DNA of 57,237 bases from an uncultured Alphaproteobacteria bacterium (GTDB lineage Bacteria; Pseudomonadota; Alphaproteobacteria; RF32; CAG-239), in contig CALXTO010000007.1 in NCBI GenBank assembly GCA_944391425.1, forward strand, positions 1 to 57,237, given 5' to 3'. Both the position numbers and the translations under genes were made by a program. Shown piece by piece: positions 45,282 to 53,784 of this stretch; the stretch's first letter is position 1; the number at the start of each line of letters is the position of its first letter. Under the pieces are notes generated by a model. It did no database searches and was not told the DNA's origin. It was given only the letters and a program-made list of their open reading frames with translations.

Positions 45282-45512
45282 ATGACAAAGTTCAGTGAAA
45301 AAGCCATACAGGAAGCCGCTTATTACATTTGGGAAAACAACGGACGTCCGTCAAACACCGGAAGCCGGGATTGGAACAGCGCCATTAATCATCTTTCTGC
45401 AACGGCGGCACTGAATCAGGCGGCCCAAATCGCTTCAGCCCAAAAGAAGCAAACGGCCAATCTTTCCATGTTGAAATCCTATATCAATTTAACCGCCAAA
45501 AAACCCTTCTGA
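45282..45512 (+). CDS. DUF2934-like small protein without long basic tail
   Basis: A 76-aa paralog of the gene before it, with an excellent ribosome-binding site (CCGGAGG). EKAIQEAAYYIWENNGRPSN followed by SRDWNSAINHLSATAALNQA is nearly the same N-terminal domain. The C-terminus is only mildly basic (KKQTANLSMLKSY, NLTAKKPF). It shows that the DUF2934-like part is the constant module and the Lys-rich tail an optional addition. Function unknown. Confidence 0.78.
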   Translation: MTKFSEKAIQEAAYYIWENNGRPSNTGSRDWNSAINHLSATAALNQAAQIASAQKKQTANLSMLKSYINLTAKKPF

Positions 45513-45554
45513 CAACAACAGCCGGCAGAAGGGAAAACACTTTTGTTTCCGGCG

Positions 45555-46763
45555 CTAGGTTTTAAGATCAACCAAAAGCTCCAACATTTCGTTTGCCGTG
45601 GTGAACGTCTGGGCGTTTGAGCTGTAAGCGCGCTGAATCATAATCATATTGGAAAATTCTTCCTCAATATTTACGGCTGAACTCTCCAAAGACTGCGGAA
45701 CCAAAATGCCGTTGTCCACATAAAAGCTGTTTCCGGTCGTGCCGTTGGCCTCAAACATTGTCCCTTCATAAGGAGTCATGTTTTCCGGCGCCGAAAAGCC
45801 AACCAACGTCAATTTGGCAAAATTGTAGGTATCGCCGTTGCTGTAATAAGCTTTTACAATACCGTCCTTGTCGATAAAACTTTTCATAAAATGCCCGGCT
45901 TCCGCCCCGTCCTGTTTGACATATGTCGTTCCCTGGCTGCCGGCCAGCTGCGTCATATTGGAAATGTCCAAATGAATATTGTTGGTATCTCCGTCATCCC
46001 AGTTAATTGCCACATCCAAAACCTTGGGCGTTTCGACATTGCCGCGGCTGTCAAAAACAACTTCTGTCGCCGAACCTGTCGCCGTACCGCCCTCAACATG
46101 GAAAGACAGCTCCCAGGTATTGGCTTTGCCTTCGACTTTTTTGAAAATCATGTTCATGGTTTCGCCATCATGACTTTCCGCATAAATCGTCATGGCATAA
46201 CTGCTGCTGTCGACCCCTTCTGCCGGCACGTTGGCCGTTATTGTCGCTTCGGTGGTCGGTACCGGCGGAATAGTTTCAGGATATTTGATGACAATGTTTT
46301 CCGGGGCGGCAGAAAATTCCTCCTTGCCGTCTATTGATGGAAACCCCTGAACTTTTAAGCCGTTTTGTGAAACAAGATAGGTTACGCCGTTTTCCGTCCG
46401 GGTCGCAAAATTACCGGCACGCGTATAATAAGTGTTGTTGAACTCATCTTTAACCATAAAAAAGGCATTTTCCTCTCCGGAAATGGCCACATCATAGTTG
46501 TTCCCCGTGCTGGTGACAACACCCTGGTCAAGGATATTGGTGCGGTCATAATAGCCGACGCCGTCGATGTCTACCCGGGAAGAATTAATGCCGCTGGCAT
46601 TGCTTTTCACTACCGGGTTAGAGCCCAACAAAGTATAAAACAACGTCTCGTTTGTTCTGTAACCGACCGTACTGACGTTGGCAATGTTTGTCGCAACCTG
46701 CCCCAAAGCGTGTCCCTGAGCCTCCATGCCGGTCGTCGACGGAAGAAATATACTTAATGCCAT
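45555..46763 (-). CDS. flgE: Flagellar hook protein
   Basis: A 402-aa axial protein. The N-terminus GMEAQGHALGQVATNIANVS and VGYRTNETLF is the rod/hook signature, and the C-terminus SAVNIEEEFSNMIMIQRAYS with SSNAQTFTTANEML matches FlgE. The middle carries the FlgE-type exposed domains. I choose the start at 46763 because GAGG lies 7 bases upstream; a start four codons earlier lacks this. A sigma-54 promoter at 46801-46817 serves this gene alone. FlgF and FlgG are alternatives, but length and middle domain favour FlgE. Confidence 0.87.
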   Translation of the reverse strand: MALSIFLPSTTGMEAQGHALGQVATNIANVSTVGYRTNETLFYTLLGSNPVVKSNASGINSSRVDIDGVGYYDRTNILDQGVVTSTGNNYDVAISGEENAFFMVKDEFNNTYYTRAGNFATRTENGVTYLVSQNGLKVQGFPSIDGKEEFSAAPENIVIKYPETIPPVPTTEATITANVPAEGVDSSSYAMTIYAESHDGETMNMIFKKVEGKANTWELSFHVEGGTATGSATEVVFDSRGNVETPKVLDVAINWDDGDTNNIHLDISNMTQLAGSQGTTYVKQDGAEAGHFMKSFIDKDGIVKAYYSNGDTYNFAKLTLVGFSAPENMTPYEGTMFEANGTTGNSFYVDNGILVPQSLESSAVNIEEEFSNMIMIQRAYSSNAQTFTTANEMLELLVDLKT

Positions 46764-46800
46764 GGCAAACCTCATCTTTTTAATTTATTTACAGTTTTAA

Positions 46801-46817
46801 ATGCAATTTCCGTGCCA
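46801..46817 (-). promoter_or_regulatory. Sigma-54 (RpoN) promoter of the hook gene
   Basis: On the minus strand TGGCACG-GAAA-TTGCAT, with GG and GC exactly 10 bp apart, matches the consensus and the flgI promoter outside the spacer. The -12 element is about 40 bp before the hook start codon. A GTGCG/CGCAC hairpin lies just upstream, in the flagellin 3' region. Confidence 0.87.
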
Positions 46818-46880
46818 CACCCGGGCGGATGGTGCGAAGCCGCACGGGCAATAAAAGCTCAACTCACGAAGTTCGTTTCG

Positions 46881-48515
46881 CTAGAACAGTCTTAAAATAC
46901 TCTGCGCGGCCTGGGAGGCTAATGATAAGGAATTGGTTGCCAGCTGTTGTCTGGTTTGTAAGGCCAGCATGTTGGCGCTTTCTTCGTTCATGTCCGCCAA
47001 GGTCAGTTTGTCCGCGCCTTCCTCCAGAACATTAATCAGGTTTTCGGTAAAGTCCTGGCGGCTGAGAACAATGTTGTAATAACTGCCCAGTTCCGCCGAT
47101 ATGGTGCGGATTTGATTCAAGGCCGAAGATATTTCCTTTAGGGATTGGGCGATATCTTCAATAGTATTCCACTCGGTTGTGGTTAATCCCAGAGCGGCGG
47201 AAGATGCGTCTTTGCCCTTGACGTCCAACCAGGCGCTGCGGTTCTCGTTGAAGGTGACTTTCAAATCCTGATTTTGCAGTAAATTCACGCCTTTGTAGGA
47301 ACTGTCTTTGATTAAAGAATCATACTGAGACAAAATATTCTGATACTGTTGTTCTTCTGTCGAGGGCAAAGAACTTTCCGCTACGGCCTCCTGAATGGCA
47401 GCCAGGAACTGGCTGGAATGATAATTGTCTATACCGGTGACATCCTCGCTGTATTTGGCATTGGTGGTGTGTTGAGTATATGCTTGTGTTCCAGTATAAG
47501 GATTATCGGGGTTGAAGTTGCCTACAGTATCTATGGAGCTGAAAGTCAAATCCTTAAGGTTGATGATTTTAGCAGATTTACCATCTTCCGAAACCCAAGT
47601 GACAATACCGACCGCAGTTTTGCTACCGTCATAATCATCGGCCGAGCCATAGGTCAAATCTGAATACATCACGTCGCCGATTTGCGGTGCTGAAGCTGCA
47701 TCCGCCGGATTAAATTTATTTTCTAAAAATTGGAAACATCGGATGTAAGCGTTATCGTGTTTAGCATCATAGCTTCGATCCCCGCTATTCAAACCGAATA
47801 TCCATGAATTGTTATTATTGGCTTCAGAAGAAGACCAATAATATACATTCTTTAAAGCTATACAATCAACGCCTAAATTTTTTAAGGTTGTAAGCGCGTC
47901 GTTAATGGCTGTTTTATTATCGCCAATTACCCCTGTTGCTCCGGTTCCGCCAGTCATTCCGGATGCGTCCGTACCGTACATTTCCATTAACTCGCCAATG
48001 GCGGGCAAATACCATTGTCCTTGACCGAAGTTAACGTCATTTTTATCCACGCCCGGGGCATAAAACTGGTTGCATGCCTTCGCTGCCAGAGCATCATCGC
48101 CAATCTGATCCAACATTGCCTGCGTATTTGCCTTACCGTCAAAAAGGCTGGTGTCACGGATGGCAGCGTCATCGCTAATGCCGCTCGGTTGCCGAATATA
48201 AATTCTTTCCGCGCTTTCCAGCGCCTGTGTGGCAACCGCCGAAGCTTGCTCCAAGAAATCAGCCGCCGTTTCCAAGGATGTGGTCGCCGCCTTGATTGTC
48301 GACACCGCCTGCCCCATAGAGTCAAGCAAAGCGTCCAAATCATTGGCGCGATTGCTTAAACTGCGGGCGGTGTAATAAGAGGAAGGATTATCAATTGCCG
48401 AATTGACCTTTTTACCGGTGGACAATCTGTTCTGAGTAGAATCAACCTGCCTGCTGATATTCTGCAGGCTCAGCAAATTACTCCTCATGCTTGCGGTCAG
48501 GCTTACTTTATCCAT
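46881..48515 (-). CDS. fliC: Flagellin with an inserted Lcl_C/DUF1566-like domain
   Basis: A 544-aa flagellin. N-terminal D0/D1 (1 to about 118: SLTASMRSNLLSLQNISRQV, QNRLSTGKKVNSAIDNPSSY) and C-terminal D1/D0 (about 380-544, ending LASQAAQSILRLF) are canonical. Residues about 124-264 instead read as a Lcl_C/DUF1566-like module: DGKANTQ, GQWYLPAIGELMEMY, VYYWSSSEANNNNSWIFGLN, AYIRCFQF. Residues about 278-332 (IGDVMYSDLTYGS, KTAVGIVTWVSEDGKSAKII) look like the part that normally precedes that module, so the order seems swapped. The insert occupies the surface-exposed D2/D3 position and is visibly more AT-rich around 47700-47900. No FlgN- or FliS-type gene is adjacent. Confidence 0.9.
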   Translation of the reverse strand: MDKVSLTASMRSNLLSLQNISRQVDSTQNRLSTGKKVNSAIDNPSSYYTARSLSNRANDLDALLDSMGQAVSTIKAATTSLETAADFLEQASAVATQALESAERIYIRQPSGISDDAAIRDTSLFDGKANTQAMLDQIGDDALAAKACNQFYAPGVDKNDVNFGQGQWYLPAIGELMEMYGTDASGMTGGTGATGVIGDNKTAINDALTTLKNLGVDCIALKNVYYWSSSEANNNNSWIFGLNSGDRSYDAKHDNAYIRCFQFLENKFNPADAASAPQIGDVMYSDLTYGSADDYDGSKTAVGIVTWVSEDGKSAKIINLKDLTFSSIDTVGNFNPDNPYTGTQAYTQHTTNAKYSEDVTGIDNYHSSQFLAAIQEAVAESSLPSTEEQQYQNILSQYDSLIKDSSYKGVNLLQNQDLKVTFNENRSAWLDVKGKDASSAALGLTTTEWNTIEDIAQSLKEISSALNQIRTISAELGSYYNIVLSRQDFTENLINVLEEGADKLTLADMNEESANMLALQTRQQLATNSLSLASQAAQSILRLF

Positions 48516-48547
48516 GATTATCTCTTTTGTTAACTTTGTTTCAGAAT

Positions 48548-48575
48548 ATATTATTTATCAAACAAAGAACAACAA
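48548..48575 (-). promoter_or_regulatory. Possible flagellin promoter
   Basis: On the minus strand TTGTTG (48570-48575) and TAATAT (48548-48553) are 16 bp apart in AT-rich DNA about 35-60 bp before the start. No sigma-54 or clear sigma-28 pattern is present. Confidence 0.35.
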
Positions 48576-48642
48576 ACAGAGAAAACTTTTCCACAAAAAA
48601 ATCCCTGCAAGTCGTTGATGAATAATGGATTACAAGGGGTAG

Positions 48643-48668
48643 AAAAAAGCCCCTCAGTTGAGGGGCTT
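48643..48668 (-). terminator. Terminator after the bactofilin gene
   Basis: AAGCCCCTCA pairs with TGAGGGGCTT. On the minus strand a T6 run follows. Confidence 0.85.
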
Positions 48669-48674
48669 GGAAAT

Positions 48675-49130
48675 TTATTCGTTATTGGCTGCCTTTTTAG
48701 AACGACGGTCAACCAGCATCAGGTCTGGCTTTCCCTGTTCCGCCGGAATCGGCGCGCCAACGCGCATACATCTTCCGTCGACGTAAGCTCCCGGCTCAAT
48801 TGCAATGGTATTATGCGTCGCGTCGCCAATCAGCTTGGCCGTTTTGGCAATGAACAATGTATCAACGGCAGCCTTACCGTTCAAAACTCCGTACAACTGC
48901 AAATTATTTGCATTTACGGAACCGATAACGGATCCTTTGACGCCGATAACAAGTTCATCACAGCTGATATCGCCCTCGACATGTCCGTCAATATGGACGA
49001 TGCCTTCGCTGATGATGTCGCCCTGAAGCTTGGCATTTTCGCTAATGATGCTGGGAACCGGAGCCCCGGTGGAACTGCGGCTGAGCCGTCTGGCAAGTTT
49101 CAAATAAATAAGCCTTTTAATTTTTTTCAT
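48675..49130 (-). CDS. Bactofilin
   Basis: A 151-aa polymer-forming cytoskeletal protein. The central bactofilin fold is a right-handed beta helix seen as short repeats (LQGDIISEGIVHIDGHVEGD, then VIGVKGSVIGSVNANNLQLY). A basic N-terminus (MKKIKRLIYLKLARRLSR) may touch the membrane, and the C-terminus is polar. It lies 20 bp after an M23 peptidase gene, a pairing known from bactofilin systems that place cell-wall hydrolases and shape cells or stalks. Confidence 0.9.
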   Translation of the reverse strand: MKKIKRLIYLKLARRLSRSSTGAPVPSIISENAKLQGDIISEGIVHIDGHVEGDISCDELVIGVKGSVIGSVNANNLQLYGVLNGKAAVDTLFIAKTAKLIGDATHNTIAIEPGAYVDGRCMRVGAPIPAEQGKPDLMLVDRRSKKAANNE

Positions 49131-49150
49131 ATTACCCTCGATCTAAAAAA

Positions 49151-50389
49151 TTACGACGCTTTAGCCTGGATAAACGGCAAGGGATCTACCGGCGTACCCC
49201 GGTAGAGGACTTCATAATGGAGGTGCGGACCTGTCGAACGTCCTGTATTCCCAACCTCTCCTATTGTATCATTTCTTTTTAAATATTCACCTTTTTTTAC
49301 ATATATTTTATGCATATGGGCATACTTTGTCTGGAAACCGTTGCCGTGATCAATAACTACCAAGTTCCCATAGCCGCGGTTGCTGTGCTGCGTTTTGATT
49401 ACTTTACCATCGGCCATAACCTGAATCCGGTTGCCGGTCCGACTGGCTAGATCTATCCCTTTATGTCCGGCTTTTTTCTTGTTAAACGGGTCGTTTCTGA
49501 TGCCAAAACGGGACGTTACCCAGTAACTCCAAACCGGTTTTCCCATCGGCACAGATCTGGCAACCTCACGATAATATTCCAGATCGTCAAAAGCTTGATA
49601 GATGCTCGATATTTTTTTGTTCATAGCTTCATCGCGCAGTTTTGAAACCGATTCTGGAACATACGGGCCGCCAACCGAACTTTTCTTTTTACTGTTGGCC
49701 AAAGGATTGAAATACAGGCCGCGCTTTTTCAAAGAAGAATTGATGCTTCCGAACGCGTTTTTGATTTTGCTGATTTCACGTCCGGCAACGGCCTCAATGC
49801 GATTGAACATTTCCAGTTCCGCCGCTTTGATTTCTTTTACCGAATCCTCAAGCTCGGACAACTGGCGGCGCAGTTCGTCGCGCTCGGAAACGGCAATATC
49901 ACGCTGTAGCAGCGCTTCGTTCAGGCTCATTTTTTCATTGAGTTTTTTGTCATCTGCCCAAGAATTTTCAGCCGTTATCTGTTTGATTTTGTCTTCAACC
50001 ACCATGGCCTGGCGTTTGTAGCGGCTGAGTTCACGCTCAGAAGTTCCGCCTTTTTTTTCAATTGAATTCAAAACGGAATCGATGTTTTTGTGAATGGTTA
50101 CAAAGTCGCTCATCAGATCCACAAAGGCATCGCGGGTTTCGACCAGTTCCTGATTCTTGCGGGTAATGACGCGGTCTGACTTATTGTACAAATGATATGA
50201 ATAAAAGCTCCATACCCCGATCAGGCAGACAAGCGTCAGAAAGATAACCTGCGCGCGGGAAGAAATCTGAAAGACCTTTGCCCGGCCGGCGCTTCTGAAG
50301 ATAATTTCCTTTTCTGAAAAGAACGGCTTTTTTTCGGTGTACTGCGGAGAATAAGCCTTCTGATTTATTAAACGGGTTTTACGTTTCAT
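49151..50389 (-). CDS. Membrane-anchored M23 endopeptidase
   Basis: A 412-aa protein with a cytoplasmic N-terminus of about 40 residues, one membrane helix (QVIFLTLVCLIGVWSFYSYH), a periplasmic coiled coil (about 75-205) and a C-terminal LytM/M23 domain. Zinc ligands are visible in GHKGIDLASRTG and GPHLHYEVLYRG, with VVIDHGNGFQTKYAHM between, so it should be an active peptidoglycan endopeptidase. I prefer the start at 50389; one 20 codons upstream has no better signal. Its position before the bactofilin gene suggests that the filament localises it. Confidence 0.9.
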   Translation of the reverse strand: MKRKTRLINQKAYSPQYTEKKPFFSEKEIIFRSAGRAKVFQISSRAQVIFLTLVCLIGVWSFYSYHLYNKSDRVITRKNQELVETRDAFVDLMSDFVTIHKNIDSVLNSIEKKGGTSERELSRYKRQAMVVEDKIKQITAENSWADDKKLNEKMSLNEALLQRDIAVSERDELRRQLSELEDSVKEIKAAELEMFNRIEAVAGREISKIKNAFGSINSSLKKRGLYFNPLANSKKKSSVGGPYVPESVSKLRDEAMNKKISSIYQAFDDLEYYREVARSVPMGKPVWSYWVTSRFGIRNDPFNKKKAGHKGIDLASRTGNRIQVMADGKVIKTQHSNRGYGNLVVIDHGNGFQTKYAHMHKIYVKKGEYLKRNDTIGEVGNTGRSTGPHLHYEVLYRGTPVDPLPFIQAKAS

Positions 50390-50536
50390 AAACTGATCCG
50401 AATTGTTGACACAATACCTTGAACCCATGACAGGTTCCGGGCGTAACAAATTAGGTATAGCAAAAAAAATTTAAAAATACAGCTTTTTTTATCAAGTTAT
50501 CCAAAATTCAGCCTCAACACATTGTTTTTGTGCGAT

Positions 50537-50860
50537 TTATTTGGCGGAGTTTTCATCTAAAATAACAAATTCGTCGCTATCGGCCATGTTCAGCACGATA
50601 CGGGCACGTTCCTCCAGCAAGTCCAAATCCAGACTGCTGTTGGAAAGATGGCGCACCTTTTTTTCCAACTTGTTTTTTTGCAGGCTGTATTTTTGCGCTA
50701 TCTGCCGGGCATCGGCAATTTCCTGCTGAAGATAAAGGTATTTGAGCAGGCCGCGGTCGCCGTTTATGGCATGGAAAGCAAAATATACAATCAGAAATGC
50801 TCCGACAATCCACAGTCCGGAATTGCGCAAACGGTTATGAATTTCTGAAAAAAGCCCCAT
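50537..50860 (-). CDS. ftsB: Cell-division protein FtsB/DivIC
   Basis: A 107-aa bitopic protein: short N-terminus, one membrane helix (GLWIVGAFLIVYFAFHAI), then a GDRGLLKYLYLQQEI coiled coil and a conserved ERARIVLNMADSDEFVI end. This is the septum-formation initiator family (FtsB), which joins FtsL and FtsQ to activate septal wall synthesis. It lies upstream of the M23 gene on the same strand with a 147-bp gap. Confidence 0.88.
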   Translation of the reverse strand: MGLFSEIHNRLRNSGLWIVGAFLIVYFAFHAINGDRGLLKYLYLQQEIADARQIAQKYSLQKNKLEKKVRHLSNSSLDLDLLEERARIVLNMADSDEFVILDENSAK

Positions 50861-50970
50861 TTTTATTATTCCTTATTTATAAGGCGAAAAGACTCGCGGA
50901 TTATTTTACTCATCGGGTATAGTGAAACAGATTTAAGTTAACAATTGGTTTAGTCCGAAATGAATCAAAC

Positions 50971-51000
50971 AAAAAAATCCCGGAGGACTGCCTCCGGGAT
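50971..51000 (-). terminator. Terminator of the lipoprotein gene
   Basis: ATCCCGGAGG pairs with CCTCCGGGAT. On the minus strand T7 follows, 17 bp after the stop at 51017. Confidence 0.85.
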
Positions 51001-51016
51001 AAATTCAGGATAAAAT

Positions 51017-51424
51017 TCAGTCGGCGACGCAGTTGTTGCCGCGCCACTTCCATCCCGTTACAACGCCGTTTTGAATCAGGAAAACCGTCTGGCAGATATA
51101 TTCGACTTCATAACCGAAACTTGCCCCGTACGGCGAATAATCATAGTCGCTTAAAAACGGTGCGTATAAATCACCTTCGTTGGAAAGCGCCCCCTGGTTA
51201 TAAAGATAAAATTCCGAAGGGACATATACGTTGTTGGCTTTGACGTAAGCCAAAACTTCGTCCCCGTTGGGCAACATCTTAACCGCGCTTGGCTGTCCCA
51301 TTTCCTGAACCAACGCTTCCTTGTTTGCACCTATCAGAGAATTGAGCCTGGCGTCATACTTGGCCGGCGTGGCGCAGGCAAACAGCAAAAAAGCCGTAAT
51401 CAGTACCAAACTTAAATTTCTCAT
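51017..51424 (-). CDS. Putative lipoprotein, SmpA/OmlA-like
   Basis: A 135-aa protein with a lipoprotein signal (MRNLSLVLITAFLLFACA, lipobox LFAC). IGANKEALVQEMGQPSAVKM with EVLAYVKANN resembles the small SmpA/BamE-like fold (helix, then G-x-P, then beta strands). The end (GVVTGWKWRGNNCVAD) has a Cys pairing possibility with C113. It has its own terminator. A role in envelope maintenance is only a guess. Confidence 0.65.
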   Translation of the reverse strand: MRNLSLVLITAFLLFACATPAKYDARLNSLIGANKEALVQEMGQPSAVKMLPNGDEVLAYVKANNVYVPSEFYLYNQGALSNEGDLYAPFLSDYDYSPYGASFGYEVEYICQTVFLIQNGVVTGWKWRGNNCVAD

Positions 51425-51490
51425 CGGAAAATCCTTTCAAAAAATATGGCGGACATCTGATGAGATAAACACTGAAAAATATTTTTCAAT

Positions 51491-52147
51491 TTAATGATAA
51501 GTTCTAATCAAAGAACTCAAAATTCCCTGGACTTTTACCCGGCGGGCATCAAGACGTCTGGTTTCGTAAGCGTCGTTTTTGGGAATCAGCAGAACTTCAC
51601 CGCCTTCTTTTTTAATCTGCTTCAACGTCGCCTCACAGTCATCGACCAAAGCCACCACAATATCGCCGTTGCGAGCCACGTCGGACTTTTTGATGATGAC
51701 GGTATCGCCATCCATAATGCCGATGTTTATCATCGAATCGCCTTCCACCTTCAGCGCATAATACTGGCCGGATGCAACCATCTCATAAGGAACGGGCAGC
51801 TGTTCGCTCTGGTCGGCAATAGCTTCTATCGGCGTACCGGCGGCAATTTTACCATACAGCGGGATTTCGACCATCCCGCCTTTAAGCGCTTCTTCCTTTT
51901 TCTTTTCTTCCTCAATAATTGCCGAAGGCTTGAGTTTTGGCATACGCACAACTTCCAGCGCACGAGCTTTGTGCGGAAGCTTGCGTAAAAAATTACGTTC
52001 CACCAGAGCCTCAATCAAAGCATGGATGCCGGATTTTGACTTCAGGCTGATAGCCTCCTTCATCTCATCAAATGATGGACAGCAGCCGGTTTCTTTAATG
52101 GTTTTGTTGATGAACATCAGGAGTTTGTATTGTTTGGGTGTCAGCAT
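51491..52147 (-). CDS. lexA: SOS repressor LexA
   Basis: A 218-aa LexA. The N-terminal winged helix (MLTPKQYKLLMFINKTIKET, KSGIHALIEALVERNFLRKL) binds operators. The Ala-Gly cleavage site is in GKIAAGTPIEA. The catalytic Ser is in VEGDSMINIGIMDGDTVII, and the catalytic Lys in CEATLKQIK. RecA-stimulated self-cleavage would lift repression. A typical alphaproteobacterial SOS box lies in its own promoter (52185-52199), implying autoregulation. Confidence 0.96.
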   Translation of the reverse strand: MLTPKQYKLLMFINKTIKETGCCPSFDEMKEAISLKSKSGIHALIEALVERNFLRKLPHKARALEVVRMPKLKPSAIIEEEKKKEEALKGGMVEIPLYGKIAAGTPIEAIADQSEQLPVPYEMVASGQYYALKVEGDSMINIGIMDGDTVIIKKSDVARNGDIVVALVDDCEATLKQIKKEGGEVLLIPKNDAYETRRLDARRVKVQGILSSLIRTYH

Positions 52148-52184
52148 GGTTTCAATCCTTTTTGCAAAACAAAGCCTCTATTTT

Positions 52185-52214
52185 GTTCTACTTTAGTTCT
52201 TTTTTTATGTCAAC
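52185..52214 (-). promoter_or_regulatory. lexA promoter with SOS box (GTTC-N7-GTTC)
   Basis: GTTC-TACTTTA-GTTC at 52185-52199 is the direct-repeat LexA site of alphaproteobacteria. On the minus strand TTGACA (52209-52214) serves as -35, and the box covers the spacer and the -10 region, so LexA bound there would block lexA transcription. Confidence 0.85.
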
Positions 52215-52236
52215 TTGTTTTTCTTAATTATTTTAT

Positions 52237-52264
52237 TGAAAAATTTTCTGCATTGTTTATAGTT
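52237..52264 (+). promoter_or_regulatory. Promoter of lysS
   Basis: TTGAAA (52237-52242) and TATAGT (52259-52264) are 16 bp apart, 45 bp before the start codon and divergent from the lexA promoter. Confidence 0.5.
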
Positions 52265-52309
52265 TAAGCAATTAAATTAAACTGAACAACCGAATAATTA
52301 GGAAAAAAA

Positions 52310-53782
52310 ATGACAATCGAAACAAACATCCACAGAGAATCCCGGCTGGCAAAGCTTAATGCACTTTTGGAACGGGGTTATAATCCTTATCCCTACCGTT
52401 TTCAGCCCGATGCGTTTGCAGCAGACTTGCAGGAGAAGTATAAAGATCTGGAAGCCGGAACGGATACCGAAGACCGAGTTACAGTCGCCGGACGAGCCAT
52501 GGCCGTGCGCAATAACGGCATGTTTATCGATATTAAGGATATGAGCGGAAAAATTCAGGCCTTCTGTCATAAAAACCATCTGGCAGAAGAAGAGTTGGAA
52601 CGGCTTAAGTCTTTGGACGTAGGCGATATTGTCGGCGTGTACGGTTATATCCGTCGGACGCCGCGCGGCGAACTTTCCATCGCGGCGGAAAAATTTGACA
52701 TCATTGCCAAGTCTTTACAACCGCTGCCGGAGAAGTTCCACGGCCTGACGGATATTGAAGCTCGTTACCGCCAACGCTATGTCGACTTTATTATGAACGA
52801 TGACAGCCGCGAAGTTTTCAAAAAACGCTGCCAAATTACTTCCGCTATCCGCCGCTGGTTTGAGGAGCATCATTTTCTGGAGGTCGAAACGCCGATCTTG
52901 CATACCATTATGGGCGGCGCCAGCGCTAAGCCGTTTATCACGCATCATAATACGTTGGATATGGACTTATATCTGCGCGTAGCACCGGAACTCTTTCTTA
53001 AACGTTTGGTTGTCGGCGGATTTGACCGGGTTTTTGAAATCGGACGAAATTTCCGTAATGAGGGCATTGATAAAAACCATAATCCTGAGTTTACCGCTTT
53101 GGAAGCCTACCAAGCCTACGCCGACTATAATGATATGGCAGACTTGTTTGCAGACATGATTCCTTATGTCGCCGAAAAGGTTCTGGGCAGCAAAATCATC
53201 AAAATCGGTGAAGAAGAAGTCGACCTCAGCAAAGGCTTTGCTCGCAAATCCATTATCGACCTGATTAAGGAATATGCCGGAATTGATCTGTTGCAGGCGC
53301 AAAATCTGGAAGAAGCCAAAGCCATGGCCAAATCTGCCGGCGTTGATGCCGACGAATGTTCCTGCTGGGGTAAAGTGGTTCAGGAAGTTTTTGACGAGAA
53401 AGTCGAATCGCATCTGATTCAGCCGACCTTGGTTATGGATATGCCGCGGGATATTTCGCCGCTGGCCAAAACGCACCGCTCCAATCCCCGGCTGGTTGAG
53501 CATTTTGACGCATACATCGGCGGTATGGAAATCGGTTGCGCTTATTCTGAATTGTCCAATCCGCTGGAGCAGAAAGAACGTTTTGATGCTCAGGTCGCTG
53601 AGCGTGAAGCCGGGGATGACGAAGCGCAAATGCTGGACGAAGATTTTGTTACCGCATTGGAAAACGGCCTGCCGCCGACCGGAGGTATGGGTATGGGAAT
53701 TGACCGTCTGGCTATCCTTTTGACCGGCGCGCAGACGATCCGCGACGTCATTGCTTTCCCTACACTGCGTAAAAGAGACTAA
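52310..53782 (+). CDS. lysS: Lysyl-tRNA synthetase, class II
   Basis: A 490-aa class II synthetase. The N-terminal OB-fold anticodon domain (about 50-150: [20 protein letters not shown]) leads to motif 1 ([18 protein letters not shown]), motif 2 ([20 protein letters not shown]) and motif 3 ([20 protein letters not shown]). Length is normal. It is followed by the deacetylase-like gene after 2 bp, so both are probably on one transcript. Confidence 0.97.
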   Translation: MTIETNIHRESRLAKLNALLERGYNPYPYRFQPDAFAADLQEKYKDLEAGTDTEDRVTVAGRAMAVRNNGMFIDIKDMSGKIQAFCHKNHLAEEELERLKSLDVGDIVGVYGYIRRTPRGELSIAAEKFDIIAKSLQPLPEKFHGLTDIEARYRQRYVDFIMNDDSREVFKKRCQITSAIRRWFEEHHFLEVETPILHTIMGGASAKPFITHHNTLDMDLYLRVAPELFLKRLVVGGFDRVFEIGRNFRNEGIDKNHNPEFTALEAYQAYADYNDMADLFADMIPYVAEKVLGSKIIKIGEEEVDLSKGFARKSIIDLIKEYAGIDLLQAQNLEEAKAMAKSAGVDADECSCWGKVVQEVFDEKVESHLIQPTLVMDMPRDISPLAKTHRSNPRLVEHFDAYIGGMEIGCAYSELSNPLEQKERFDAQVAEREAGDDEAQMLDEDFVTALENGLPPTGGMGMGIDRLAILLTGAQTIRDVIAFPTLRKRD

Positions 53783-53784
53783 CC

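Noticed and set aside
44834..45307. Minus-strand frame of 157 codons across the two later DUF2934-like genes
   Set aside because: It runs through the terminator at 45182 and both plus-strand genes, and is low-complexity on the mirror strand; the plus-strand paralogs explain the frame.
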